A stretch of DNA of 64,000 nucleotides, taken from positions 248,001 through 312,000 of the forward strand of contig JABTUN010000004.1 of the NCBI GenBank assembly GCA_015075365.1, written 5' to 3'. Positions within the stretch are counted from its first letter, which is position 1. Each line of letters begins with the position of its first letter. The notes under the pieces are model-generated. The model searched no databases and was not told the origin of the DNA. It was given only the letters and a program-made list of their open reading frames with translations. Source of the DNA: Verrucomicrobiaceae bacterium. GTDB taxonomy: Bacteria > Verrucomicrobiota > Verrucomicrobiia > Verrucomicrobiales > Verrucomicrobiaceae. The position numbers and the translations under genes were made by a program. Positions 34,312 through 43,349 of this stretch are shown here, one piece after another.

Positions 34312-36414
34312 TTAGGGCTTTTTCTGCGGTGTCCAGAGCTTCCAGATCGGGAAGAGGCGGGTGGTGGTGTGCAACGCGGCGGCAGTGGCGCGTTCCTGGA
34401 TGGCGACGTAGTCGGACTGGATGTTGAACATGGCCTGGAAGGTCTCCGCGCGTTCAAACATCTTCTGGTAGGCTTCCCTTGCGAGGGCGGTTTCGGACTT
34501 GAGCCTTTCAAGCTCGGCCAGATAGGCCCCGTTCTTGAGGGCGCTGTCGCGCTGTTCGAGAATCTGATCGTCGAGCTGTTGCAACTGGCGCTCCAGCTTG
34601 GTCCTGCGCTGCTTCATCTGGGTGCGCAGCAACTCGACGAGCACATCCTGCTGGCTTTTGGCCAGCGCCATCTGTTCCTCCACTTTGGCAAGCTCGGGAT
34701 GTCCGGGTTTGAATCCGGTGAGCATGGTACTGTGCTTTTGAGCGAGCGAGCGCAGCTCGCTGGCGGCCTTCACATAGTCCGTCTCGACAGAGGTGAGGGG
34801 CTGCCCGGCCTTGGCGCGCTCCTCCGCGTCCGCAACGGCTGCCTGGATGTCCTCCATGTCCAGTTTGAGGTCGTTGATGGCGGACATGATGCCGCGCTGC
34901 TGTTTGGACAGCTCCGAGAGATGCACGGCGGCCTCATTGTTGTCGTTGGTCAGGGCCAGCACGTTGTGAGCCGCCTGAAACTTCTCCAGCGCGTCATTCT
35001 TGTCCTCCATCACCTTTTGCTTTTTCACCACTTCCTGGAGGAAGATGCTCAGCACTTTGCCCTGCGTCTGCTCCCGGATGCTTTGACGGAAGGCGATGAA
35101 CTCGTCGAGCAGGGCGTTGAGGAAAATCTGCGTGTATTTGGGGTCTTCGCCGGTGGCGAGAATGTTGAAGATGGCGCTTCCCTTGGTCTGGGCGACACGG
35201 ATTTCCATGTCGGTGTGCTTGAGATCGGAATGCAGGGCGCTGACGCGCTCGCGTGCTTTTTGCTGCATCTCCGCGCTTTCGATCGTCTCAATGATGGTGC
35301 CGTAAAAGTCCTGGAGGATCTCTTTCCACGCAGCCTCGCCGTTGAGTGCGAACTTTCCGCCCGCGACGAGCTTTGCGAGGCTGCGATAGACCGGCTTTTG
35401 TGGAATGAACTCGACTTTCGTGACCGCGAGGAAGGCGAGCGCGGCGGCAACGAGGGCAAGGGCGAGCATCGCACCGAGGCCGATGCGTCCGCGCCAGCGA
35501 TTCGCGCGGATGAGGGCCTGCACGCGGTGTTTGACCCCGTCGTTGCCAAACATGGACACGCCGGTGGCACTCCTCATCCGCGAGGGCATGCCTGCGGCGA
35601 TCTCGACAAGCGCACGCGCGTAATCCGGCGCGTTTTCAGCGCCGGTGACAGCCATGTCATCGGCGGCGTGCTCCGTCTCGACACGGAGCTGCTTTCCCGC
35701 CAGCCAGGCGAGCGGCTGCCACCACCACAGGCACACGGCGGCCTGCGCCAGCCACTGCCACAGCCAGTCGCCGCGCTGCCAGTGCGCGGCCTCATGGCTC
35801 ATCACAGCATGCAGGCGATGCTCGCCCCACCCTGCGGCCTGCGCGGGCAGCCAGATCACTGGTTTCCGCCATCCGGTGAGCATGGGCGAGCCCAGGCCGT
35901 CCACGAGGCGAAAGTCCGTCCCGTCCGGCAAGCCGGACTCATGACCCATGCGGCGCGTGTGCTGTGGTGCCTCGCGAGAGCGGCGTGAGAGGGCGCGCAG
36001 GCCAAAAAAGACGCTGGTGATGCGAAACAGCATCCACGCCGCCGCCACGGCCAGCCATACGCTCAAGGCCCAGGTGTCACTCCAATCCACCAGCCGCTCC
36101 CAAACGGTTGTTTCCGGCAGAACAAACGCCACAGGCTCGATTGCGATGCTGGCGGTCTCTTCGACGCTTATAGCAACCGTCCACTCTGCGACGGCGACCG
36201 GTGGCGAAAGATCCGGCATGAGCCGCCACACGCCCACAACGAGCAGCGCGAGCATCGCCAGCCGCCACACAGCGCTGCGGGAGCGCGCGGAGCGAGCGCG
36301 CAACGTCATGGACGCGGCGGCTGCCACGCACACGACCGCGCCGCTGGTGAGGAGGGAGGACACGAGCAGTGCGAGGCCCTCGTATTGCGCGAGGATGCGG
36401 AGGATGGAGTTCAT
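34312..36414 (-). CDS. BlaR1-like M56 metallopeptidase fused to a Wzz/GumC-like coiled-coil domain
   Basis: 700 residues. The N-terminal half is an M56 membrane peptidase: several membrane helices (about 10-35, 50-66, 112-138), HEAAH zinc motif (207-211) and the third-ligand block ETEHAADD near 247-254. A further helix (313-331) leads into a 360-residue extracytoplasmic region resembling polysaccharide chain-length regulators (EFIPQKPVYRSLAKL, then long coiled coils about 390-620, then KNGAYLAELERLKSETALAREAYQKMFE). The usual BlaR1 penicillin-binding sensor is absent. The first codon overlaps the stop of the BlaI-type gene by four bases. Probably a signal-activated protease that cleaves the repressor; the signal may concern the envelope or exopolysaccharide. 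Confidence 0.85.
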   Translation of the reverse strand: MNSILRILAQYEGLALLVSSLLTSGAVVCVAAAASMTLRARSARSRSAVWRLAMLALLVVGVWRLMPDLSPPVAVAEWTVAISVEETASIAIEPVAFVLPETTVWERLVDWSDTWALSVWLAVAAAWMLFRITSVFFGLRALSRRSREAPQHTRRMGHESGLPDGTDFRLVDGLGSPMLTGWRKPVIWLPAQAAGWGEHRLHAVMSHEAAHWQRGDWLWQWLAQAAVCLWWWQPLAWLAGKQLRVETEHAADDMAVTGAENAPDYARALVEIAAGMPSRMRSATGVSMFGNDGVKHRVQALIRANRWRGRIGLGAMLALALVAAALAFLAVTKVEFIPQKPVYRSLAKLVAGGKFALNGEAAWKEILQDFYGTIIETIESAEMQQKARERVSALHSDLKHTDMEIRVAQTKGSAIFNILATGEDPKYTQIFLNALLDEFIAFRQSIREQTQGKVLSIFLQEVVKKQKVMEDKNDALEKFQAAHNVLALTNDNNEAAVHLSELSKQQRGIMSAINDLKLDMEDIQAAVADAEERAKAGQPLTSVETDYVKAASELRSLAQKHSTMLTGFKPGHPELAKVEEQMALAKSQQDVLVELLRTQMKQRRTKLERQLQQLDDQILEQRDSALKNGAYLAELERLKSETALAREAYQKMFERAETFQAMFNIQSDYVAIQERATAAALHTTTRLFPIWKLWTPQKKP

Positions 36415-36797
36415 GATTTGCGGGCCTGTTCGATGAGTTCGATGAGTTTCCGCGCCTCCTCGGCGCTGAGTTTGACATTCCGCTGGCCCAGGAGCGCGAG
36501 CGCGGCCTCGCCGACGGAGTTGTCGAAGAACTGGTTCACCATGCGCGTGAGGACGCCGGCGCGGGCCTTTTTGGTGGAGACGGGCAGAGAGAACCAGTCA
36601 CGGCCGTCCTCCTGGGTTTTCACCAGCAACTCGCGCTCGACGAGGAGGCGCAAAATGGAGCGCACGGCGGAGTAGGTCGGCGCGTCGGGCAATTCTTCTT
36701 CGATTTCGCGCGCGGAGGCGCGTCCGCGGCGCATCACGATCTCCACCACCTGGCGCTCGCGCCGGCTCAGCTCATTGGAATGCTTGTCGTCCCACAT
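36411..36797 (-). CDS. BlaI/MecI/CopY-family transcriptional repressor
   Basis: 128 residues with the winged-helix pattern LSRRERQVVEIVMRRGRASAREIEEEL and TYSAVRSILRLLVERELL, followed by a dimerisation region ending in LIELIEQARKS. Partner M56 peptidases inactivate such repressors by cleavage; here the peptidase gene overlaps by four bases (ATGA, 36411-36414). Two 16-base palindromes just upstream are its likely operators, implying autoregulation. The predicted transcription start is almost at the ATG. Confidence 0.93.
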   Translation of the reverse strand: MWDDKHSNELSRRERQVVEIVMRRGRASAREIEEELPDAPTYSAVRSILRLLVERELLVKTQEDGRDWFSLPVSTKKARAGVLTRMVNQFFDNSVGEAALALLGQRNVKLSAEEARKLIELIEQARKS

Positions 36798-36800
36798 GGG

Positions 36801-36816
36801 TGCTGATTTTTCAGCA
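36801..36816. promoter_or_regulatory. Operator 1 of the BlaI-type repressor
   Basis: TGCTGATTTTTCAGCA is a perfect palindromic operator (TGCTGA / TCAGCA around TTTT). It covers the predicted -10 box of the blaI-like gene, so a bound repressor would block polymerase. Confidence 0.75.
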
Positions 36817-36834
36817 ACCTGGTGATGTCGTCAA
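36806..36834 (-). promoter_or_regulatory. Promoter of the blaI-like/M56 operon
   Basis: On the minus strand, TTGACG (36834-36829) and AAAAAT (36811-36806) are 17 bases apart. Transcription would begin near 36799, two bases before the ATG at 36797, giving a nearly leaderless message. The -10 box lies inside operator 1. Confidence 0.55.
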
Positions 36835-36840
36835 GATGGA

Positions 36841-36856
36841 TGTTGAAAAATCAACA
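36841..36856. promoter_or_regulatory. Operator 2 of the BlaI-type repressor
   Basis: TGTTGAAAAATCAACA matches operator 1 in the form TGYTGA-WWWW-TCARCA. The centres are 40 bases apart, about four helical turns, so two repressor dimers could sit on one face of the DNA. Confidence 0.75.
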
Positions 36857-37004
36857 TGCCGATGGGGGAAGGGCGGATCAGTGGAGTGGTGGAGAGATGG
36901 AGGATGCGGGAAGGGCTGGGGATTGATGAACAACGCTTGTTGATTCTTGATGGACGGAGTTTGCGTGGCGTCTCGCTCCATCACTCGATCATGCTGCCGC
37001 AACC

Positions 37005-39662
37005 TCAGTTCCCGAAGAGGGAGCGCCGCTTCTTGGGCGGCTCGGCGGGCGTCACGGAAGGAGGGGGCGTGTCGTTGCTGCCGCGGGCTCCGCCACCAAG
37101 GATCTTTGGCACCCATTTCGTGTTCGCGACCGTCCCTGTGCCGTGGTAGGCGAGGAGCTCGCTCAGCAAGAAGGTGGGGATGGCCAGGATGCCGCGGATG
37201 CGCACCTCGGCGTCGAAGTCGATGTCATCGCGGATGAAATCCACGTTGCCACGCGAGGTGATGCGGAAGCTGGTGGTCAGCGCGACAAGGTCTTTGGTGC
37301 TGATGAAGCCGTCGGCGACGGTGAAATTGCAGGAGGCCTCCTTGGCGATGTTGTAGCCGGCGATGGGCCGCGGCAGCAGCGCGCCAATGATGGGCGTGAG
37401 GGGGCCGAGGATGGGCACGGACATGAGGTTGCCGTTCACAATGATGAGCACGCCATCGCCTTTGAGCGCCTTCCAGTCGTCCACGCGGCCGGTGAAATTG
37501 AGGTGGCCGCTGATGTCGCCCACGCTGGTGTCGTCGTTCTTGGAGTAGGTCTGCGCGAACTGGCGGAAGCTGACCGCGTCGAGCCGGATCTCCCCCTTGT
37601 AAGGATTGGGCTCGCGGGAGGTGTCAAAGGACCCCTTCATCGTGACGCCGCCGCCCAGCACACGGGCTTTGACATCGAAATCGACATCATTGCCGCGAGT
37701 CTTCACGTCCGCGCTCACACCGGTGAAGTCGAGCTTTTTTCCAAAGACCTCATACGGGAAGACTCCGGCGGTGACATCGACATGGTAATTGGTGACACCG
37801 GGGGTCAGGTCAGTCTGGCCCTGTGCGCGGAGAGGCCGGCCGAAGAGCAGGCCCTTCACGTCAAAGGAGAGCGTGCTGTTCTTGATCCGCACCTCCCCAT
37901 CAGGCGCGGCGATGGTGTAATCCTCCCGCCAGAGCTCGTAGTGGCCGGTGCCTCCCGCATGCTTGAAGGTGACGGCGTAGTCGTTGAATTTCGGATCCCG
38001 GATGCCAATGGTGCCGTTCACCGTGACGACCGCGCCGTTGGTGATGCGGTATTTGGCGATGTGCGCGGCCGTTTTCGGCGCAAAACATCGCACGAGGTCG
38101 GCTGTGTCGCTCTCCGCACGCACGTTGGTGAGGCGCACCCACTTTTCCTCGTCGTTGAGGAAGACATCCTCCGCCGTGGCGGGCCCCTGCGGGTGGCGGA
38201 TGCGGATGTTGCGAAAGTTCTGGAAGAAGCCCTGGAAGGCGATGTCCGCCTCCATCTCCTCCAGGAAGACACCGTTGTAATGAAAGTGGCGCAGCACTCC
38301 ATGTCCGGAGTTCATGCCGTCCTGCAGCACGAAGGAAGGCCCCTCGCCGGCCACATGCACATTGATGTGCGACTTCTCGTCGAACTGGAAGCGGCGGATG
38401 ACCTCGCGCGTCTTTTCACGCAGGACAAAGGGCAGCAGCACGTTCGGATCCATGCGCAGCGTGGCGTCGTACTTCACGCCTTGCTCGCGGTGCTGCATGA
38501 GCTGGAGCAGCACCTGGCCGGTCTTGTGTTTCAGCACGGCATCGCGCACATAAAAACCTTGCTCGTTCACGCCGATGCTGGCGCTGAGGCCCTCGAAGAG
38601 GGCGCCGCGGGAGCCGAAGCGCTTGCAATCCACGCGTCCCGTGACCTCGGCGGGAAAAACCTGCTGCTCCTTCGCCTTCCCCTTGTTTTTGCCCGGATAC
38701 CAGAAGCCCTCCAGCGCGAGCTGCGGCGGCTCGTAAAAGACCGCCTCGCGCAGGCCGTCCACATCGAAGAAAGTCCGCGCCAGCGCCGGGATGTCCGCGG
38801 TGGAACTGAGCTGGAAGCGCACGCGCTCCGTGCCGATGCGCCAGGTGGCCGTGGCTTCGATGTGGCCGAGGTGGTCGCTTAAATGCAGGCGCTTCACGTC
38901 GATCATGCCGCTGTCGTACTCGGCATCCGCGATCCATTCCCGCCAGATGTAGTCCTCGTAGCGCAGTTGCTCCGCGCGGAAGGACACCTCGGCCTTCAGT
39001 TCCTCCGGCCGGTTCAGGTCACCGCTGACCTCCACGCGCACCGTGGGACGTTTTGGCGACTCGAAGCGGGCCAGCCAGTCCAGCACGTTCTGGATCTGCA
39101 CGCGGTGCTCCCGCAGTACGCTGAGGCGCTGCATGGCGCTGCGTTGGTCGTCATCCGGCCGCTCCGTGCGCCGGGGCAGGGTTAGCACGCCGCGGATGTC
39201 CAGCTGGATGCCCGCCAGCACACCTTCCGCCTGGCGGATCTCGACTTGGTCGCCGTTCAGTGCCGCCTTGCCGTTGAAGTCCTCCAGATGGATCACCGTC
39301 AGGTCGGGACGCTCGGGATCAACCGGCAGAGAGACACTTGCATGGTCCAGCTCCAGCGACTCGACACTCAACTGCCCCTCCATCAGCAAGGCCATGTCCA
39401 CTTTGAGGTTTACTCGATCCAGGGCAGCGATCTCTGTCTTGCGGTCCGCGTCATTGAAAACGCGCACCTCCTTCGCCACCAGCCCGCCAAAGGGGCTGAT
39501 CGTGAGCCGCTCAAAGTCGAGATAGACGCCGTGTCTGGCAAGCTCGCCCGTCACAAAGCCACGCCAGCGCTGGCTGAAGGACTCCGTGCTCGAATACACC
39601 GCCACCGCCAGCGCGAAGCTGGCGATCACGAGCAGGATCAGGCGGCGGAGAAAACGGAGCAC
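37005..39662 (-). CDS. AsmA-like envelope protein
   Basis: 885 residues anchored by one N-terminal membrane helix (MLRFLRRLILLVIASFALAVAVYSS in pieces, about 5-25). The rest is beta-rich with AsmA/DUF3971-like motifs: VYLDFERLTISPFGGLVAKE near the start and GHLNFTGRVDDWKALKGDGVL, then IPILGPLTPIIGALLP-like sequence near the C-terminus. Such proteins bridge the periplasm and are linked to lipid transport or outer-membrane assembly. It ends with a short basic tail (PPKKRRSLFGN). It diverges from the DUF362 gene 52 bases away; the gap contains AAAGATAAAAGATAAAAATG, a short direct repeat. Confidence 0.82.
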   Translation of the reverse strand: MLRFLRRLILLVIASFALAVAVYSSTESFSQRWRGFVTGELARHGVYLDFERLTISPFGGLVAKEVRVFNDADRKTEIAALDRVNLKVDMALLMEGQLSVESLELDHASVSLPVDPERPDLTVIHLEDFNGKAALNGDQVEIRQAEGVLAGIQLDIRGVLTLPRRTERPDDDQRSAMQRLSVLREHRVQIQNVLDWLARFESPKRPTVRVEVSGDLNRPEELKAEVSFRAEQLRYEDYIWREWIADAEYDSGMIDVKRLHLSDHLGHIEATATWRIGTERVRFQLSSTADIPALARTFFDVDGLREAVFYEPPQLALEGFWYPGKNKGKAKEQQVFPAEVTGRVDCKRFGSRGALFEGLSASIGVNEQGFYVRDAVLKHKTGQVLLQLMQHREQGVKYDATLRMDPNVLLPFVLREKTREVIRRFQFDEKSHINVHVAGEGPSFVLQDGMNSGHGVLRHFHYNGVFLEEMEADIAFQGFFQNFRNIRIRHPQGPATAEDVFLNDEEKWVRLTNVRAESDTADLVRCFAPKTAAHIAKYRITNGAVVTVNGTIGIRDPKFNDYAVTFKHAGGTGHYELWREDYTIAAPDGEVRIKNSTLSFDVKGLLFGRPLRAQGQTDLTPGVTNYHVDVTAGVFPYEVFGKKLDFTGVSADVKTRGNDVDFDVKARVLGGGVTMKGSFDTSREPNPYKGEIRLDAVSFRQFAQTYSKNDDTSVGDISGHLNFTGRVDDWKALKGDGVLIIVNGNLMSVPILGPLTPIIGALLPRPIAGYNIAKEASCNFTVADGFISTKDLVALTTSFRITSRGNVDFIRDDIDFDAEVRIRGILAIPTFLLSELLAYHGTGTVANTKWVPKILGGGARGSNDTPPPSVTPAEPPKKRRSLFGN

Positions 39663-39714
39663 GAGTCCCGGAATAAAAGGTGAAGGATGAAAGATAAAAG
39701 ATAAAAATGACCGG

Positions 39715-41136
39715 ATGCTCCCACCTTCCGCCTTCGGCTCCCCTCACGTCTCGGTCATCCGCGGCCAGCCCGCGTATGACGACACGGAGCTGCTGCGTGG
39801 ACAAATCGAGGCCGCCATCGCCGCCATCGGGCTGCCGGTGGACTATATCCAGCCGGGCGAGCACGTCGTGATCAAGCCCAACTGGGTCAAAGAGCACGAC
39901 ACCCGCACGCCCCACGATGAGGCGAGCTGGCTGGCCATCATCACGCATCCCGCTTTCGTTCGCGAGGTGACCCGCTGGGCCGCCCGCCAGCTTCAGGGCA
40001 GCGGACGCGTCACCCTTTGCGATGCACCGCAGAGCGATTCCTCCTTCGACGCGATCCGTCGTCTCCACCGGCTCGACGACCTCATCGAGGAATGCCGGCG
40101 CGACTTTCCGGGCATCACCTTCACCCTTTTCGACATGCGCTGCGAAGAGTGGAAGGTCGTCGATGGAGTCACCGTCTCAAAACGCGAGCTGCCGAGCGAT
40201 CCCGCCGGGGCTGTGGACGTGCATTTGGACGAAAAAAGCGAGTTCTTCGGCTTTCGCGGCCTCGGCAAGCTCTACGGAGCCTCCTACGACTTCGCCACGA
40301 CGAACCGCCAGCACACCGATCCGCATCACGAATACCGCATCTGCCGCACGCCGATGGCCGCGGATGTGCTCATCAACCTCCCGAAGCTCAAAACGCACAA
40401 AAAAGTCGGCCTCACCGTGGCGCTGAAAAACCTCGTTGGCACCACGCCACGCACGAACTGGCTGCCGCGGCATACCGAGGGCACGCCAGCCGAAGGTGGC
40501 GACCAATTTGCCGAATCGAGCCCGAAGCGGGCGCTGGAGGGCATTTTGATGCGAAACGCCAAAAAGATCCTCTTTGGCCGCCACTTCCTCTCCTGGCTCT
40601 TCGTGCCGCTGAAGAAACTCGGCCGCCTGGTCTTTGGCGACACGCAAAAAGTCGTCCGTTCCGGAAACTGGCATGGGAACGACACCGCCTGGCGCATGAT
40701 CCTCGATCTGCACAAGTGCTTCAGCTACTTCGATGGCGATGCCAGACCACGCATCAAGCCCCAGCGCCAGCTCATCCTCGTCGATGGTCTCATCGCCGGC
40801 GAGGGCGATGGTCCCATGGCCTGCGATCCCAAGCCCTGCGGCGTCGTGCTCGCTGGCACGCATCCGGTGGCCGTCGATTGCGTGTGCGCGAGGCTGATGG
40901 GCTTCAACTGGCGCCAGACGCGCCTGCTCGCCGGGTCATTTCAGATCAAGGAGCTGCCGTTGGTCGCCTTCCAGCCGGAGGACATACGCGTGAGCTCGAA
41001 CAACCCGGATTGGAATGTCGGTGCCTTCGAGAAAATGAGCCACACCCTCGACTTCCGCTGTCATTTCGGCTGGCAGGGGCATCTGGAGAGCGAGGAGCGG
41101 CTTGGGAAAAATGTGTCACAGGTTTCCAACCTGTGA
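39715..41136 (+). CDS. DUF362 domain protein
   Basis: 473 residues. DUF362 landmarks include VVIKPNWVKEHD, MAADVLINLPKLKTHKKVGLTVALKNLVG and the C-terminal LVDGLIAGEGDGPMACDPKPCGVVLAGTHPVAVD (in parts). The family is of unknown reaction and is often combined with ferredoxin domains, absent here; the central region 250-330 is an insertion. The last codons (SQVSNL and the stop) lie within a palindromic element, so the C-terminus was probably created by its insertion. It converges on purD. Confidence 0.88.
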   Translation: MLPPSAFGSPHVSVIRGQPAYDDTELLRGQIEAAIAAIGLPVDYIQPGEHVVIKPNWVKEHDTRTPHDEASWLAIITHPAFVREVTRWAARQLQGSGRVTLCDAPQSDSSFDAIRRLHRLDDLIEECRRDFPGITFTLFDMRCEEWKVVDGVTVSKRELPSDPAGAVDVHLDEKSEFFGFRGLGKLYGASYDFATTNRQHTDPHHEYRICRTPMAADVLINLPKLKTHKKVGLTVALKNLVGTTPRTNWLPRHTEGTPAEGGDQFAESSPKRALEGILMRNAKKILFGRHFLSWLFVPLKKLGRLVFGDTQKVVRSGNWHGNDTAWRMILDLHKCFSYFDGDARPRIKPQRQLILVDGLIAGEGDGPMACDPKPCGVVLAGTHPVAVDCVCARLMGFNWRQTRLLAGSFQIKELPLVAFQPEDIRVSSNNPDWNVGAFEKMSHTLDFRCHFGWQGHLESEERLGKNVSQVSNL

Positions 41137-41167
41137 TGTCCTTGAACGAACAGGTTGAAAACCTGTT
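41117..41167. repeat. Paired-hairpin element at the DUF362 / purD junction
   Basis: Hairpin one, CACAGGTT-TCC-AACCTGTG (41117-41135), contains the DUF362 stop codon. Hairpin two, AACAGGTT-GAA-AACCTGTT (41149-41167), is its near reverse complement. The element lies between two convergent genes and may act as a two-way terminator. Confidence 0.75.
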
Positions 41168-41177
41168 CCACTTTCCA

Positions 41178-42428
41178 TCACTCGAAATTCTTGGTCCCGA
41201 TGTCCGAGCGGCGTTGCAGGCCGTCGAAGGCGACCTTCCGGCTCTCAGCATAGGCCTTGTCCCGCGCCTCATGACGCGTGCCGCCCTGGGCCACGATGGC
41301 GAGCACGCGGCCTCCGTTGGTCTCAAACTGGCCTGCAGCATTGCGCTTCGTGCCGCAGTGGTACACCCTGGCGCCGCTCACGGCTTCCAGACCGCTGATG
41401 ACATCACCATTGCGTGACGAGGCGGGATAGCCGGCGCTTGCTGAAATGAGACAAATGCTCCAGCCGGGGGCAAATTGGATCAAATCGGGCTTCAGCGAGC
41501 CCTTCGCGGCCTCGAAGACATAGTTCGCGAAATCACCGCGCACCATTGGCAGCACCGCCTCGGCCTCGGGATCGCCGAAGCGGCAGTTGTACTCGATCAC
41601 CTGCGGTCCCGTGGGCGTCAGCATGAGGCCGAAGTAAAGGAAGCCGCGGTAGTTCAGGCCGTCTTTGCGGATGCCCTGCACGGTCGGCTGCACGATCTCG
41701 CGCTCAATGCGCTGCATCAACGCCGGGTCAGCGAGTTCGAGCGAGGCCACCGCGCCCATGCCGCCGGTGTTCGGGCCCTCGTCGTTGTCGCGGATGCGTT
41801 TGTAGTCACGCGCTGGCATGAGGATCTGGTAGGCATCATCACACACGGAGGCGAAAACGGAGATCTCCGGACCGGTGAGGCATTTCTCTACCAACAGGTC
41901 GCCCGCGCCGAAGCAGCGTTTTTCCATCACGTCGTCGATGAACTGCTCCGCCTCTTCCTTCGTCGTGCAAACGGCCACGCCCTTGCCGGCGGCCAGGCCA
42001 TCGAATTTCAGAACGATGGGCACTTCGGTGAGCGCGGCCTTCGCCTCGGCGGCATTGGTGCAGATCGTGAAATCGGCGGTGGGGATGCTGTGACGTTTGA
42101 GAAACTTCTTCGCAAAGCCCTTCGAGGCTTCGAGCTGGGCGATTTCCTTCCGCGGCCCCCAGCAGGGGATGCCTGCCTCAGCGCAGAGATTCGACAGACC
42201 GGCATCCTTCACCAGCAGCGCCTCCTCGCCCGCCATGCAGAGGTCGATGGCGTTCGCCTTCATCCAGGTGATCAGCTCCGGCAGGCCGGGCACGTCCACC
42301 CGCGTCGCCAGCGTCGCGATGGCATCGCTGCCCGGATACGCGAAGAGTTCATGCTTCTGCGGCGATTCGCTGAGAGCCGTGAGGAGCGCGTGCTCGCGCC
42401 CGCCTTTGCCTGTGACGAGGATTTTCAT
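41178..42428 (-). CDS. purD: Phosphoribosylamine--glycine ligase
   Basis: 416 residues, standard for PurD. It joins glycine to phosphoribosylamine with ATP in purine synthesis. MKILVTGKGGREHALLTAL starts the N domain, the ATP-grasp region has FDGLAAGKGVAVC and EKCLTGPEISVFASVCD, and YRGFLYFGLMLTPTGPQVIEYNCRFGDPEAEAVL (in pieces) carries the magnesium ligands. It ends in a short C-terminal barrel. The gene converges with DUF362 across the hairpin element and diverges from a hydrolase gene. Confidence 0.97.
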   Translation of the reverse strand: MKILVTGKGGREHALLTALSESPQKHELFAYPGSDAIATLATRVDVPGLPELITWMKANAIDLCMAGEEALLVKDAGLSNLCAEAGIPCWGPRKEIAQLEASKGFAKKFLKRHSIPTADFTICTNAAEAKAALTEVPIVLKFDGLAAGKGVAVCTTKEEAEQFIDDVMEKRCFGAGDLLVEKCLTGPEISVFASVCDDAYQILMPARDYKRIRDNDEGPNTGGMGAVASLELADPALMQRIEREIVQPTVQGIRKDGLNYRGFLYFGLMLTPTGPQVIEYNCRFGDPEAEAVLPMVRGDFANYVFEAAKGSLKPDLIQFAPGWSICLISASAGYPASSRNGDVISGLEAVSGARVYHCGTKRNAAGQFETNGGRVLAIVAQGGTRHEARDKAYAESRKVAFDGLQRRSDIGTKNFE

Positions 42429-42523
42429 GGGGCGCGTTCCTTAGCGTGCCGCCGGGGGCGCGCAAGCAGGTGAAATCAGGCTGGATGAAACCACGGCCCG
42501 ACGTGTTGGTTCAAGAGGGCCGC

Positions 42524-43291
42524 ATGCGCTTTGTGAACCCTCTTCTCCTCCCGTTTTGGCTGGCAGTCTTCGTTTGGATTGCGGTGACGGCGCGTGCCGC
42601 GAGCCTGCCTGGGACCTTCAAGCTTGAAGGAGAGCGCTGGACCTATCAGGAGGGGAATCTGGAGATGCGGGGCATCCTGCTCAAGCCGGCGGGAAAGGGA
42701 CCGTTTCCCGCTGTGCTCATCAGCCATGGTCTTGGTGGCAATGCGCAGGGCTTTGGCATGATGAAGGCGCGTGAAATGGCGGCCTGGGGGATGGTTTGCA
42801 TCGCGCCGGACTACACGCATGCGGGCCGGGCGGGAGATCGTGCTGAGTTTGGCGCGCGACCGGAGAATCTGCGCCGCGCGGCAGCCTGCCTGGCCATTCT
42901 GCGCAGCCTGCCGGAGGTGGACGGCGGACGCATTGCCGCCTACGGGCACAGCATGGGCGGATTTGTGACCATCGGCCTGGCGGCGTCGGAAAACTTGAAG
43001 GCGGCGGCGATCACCGGCAGTGGCATCGCACCTGTGGACGGCCAGCCAGCGCCCTCGGAGAAGGTGGCGGAGAAAATCCGCACACCGTTTCTGATGCTGC
43101 ATGGCGCGGACGACACCACGGTGCGGCCGGAGCAGTCCGCCGCGCTTCAGCAGGTGCTGGTTCGTCAACAAATCCCGAACGACCGCCTCATTGCCGACGG
43201 CCAGGGGCATCCCATCGACCAGACCATGCGTGTGGAGGTATTCCGCCTGATCCGCGAGTGGTTTGTGAAGCATGGCGTGCTGCCCCAGTAG
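42524..43291 (+). CDS. Exported alpha/beta hydrolase (dienelactone-hydrolase type)
   Basis: 255 residues with a signal peptide (MRFVNPLLLPFWLAVFVWIA, then VTARA). The hydrolase fold shows the oxyanion region LISHGLGGNAQG, the nucleophile motif YGHSMGGF, the acid region HGADDTTVRPEQ and the catalytic His in DGQGHPID. I start at 42524, which has GAGG a few bases upstream; earlier ATGs would precede the signal peptide with unlike residues. It is followed 58 bases later by a GH10-like gene, so it may be an esterase in carbohydrate breakdown; the substrate is unproven. Confidence 0.85.
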   Translation: MRFVNPLLLPFWLAVFVWIAVTARAASLPGTFKLEGERWTYQEGNLEMRGILLKPAGKGPFPAVLISHGLGGNAQGFGMMKAREMAAWGMVCIAPDYTHAGRAGDRAEFGARPENLRRAAACLAILRSLPEVDGGRIAAYGHSMGGFVTIGLAASENLKAAAITGSGIAPVDGQPAPSEKVAEKIRTPFLMLHGADDTTVRPEQSAALQQVLVRQQIPNDRLIADGQGHPIDQTMRVEVFRLIREWFVKHGVLPQ

Positions 43292-43349
43292 GCTCGACAG
43301 GATTTTGCTTGGCGATTGCGTGCCATCCTGGAAGGTGTGGCCCGCTTAC

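Noticed and set aside
36856..37149. Open frame of 97 codons downstream of operator 2
   Set aside because: It runs into the antisense of the AsmA-like gene, lacks a ribosome-binding site and has no protein-like pattern.
37143..38882. A 579-codon open frame on the plus strand
   Set aside because: It is antisense to the AsmA-like gene, with His/Val/Asp-rich low-information sequence.
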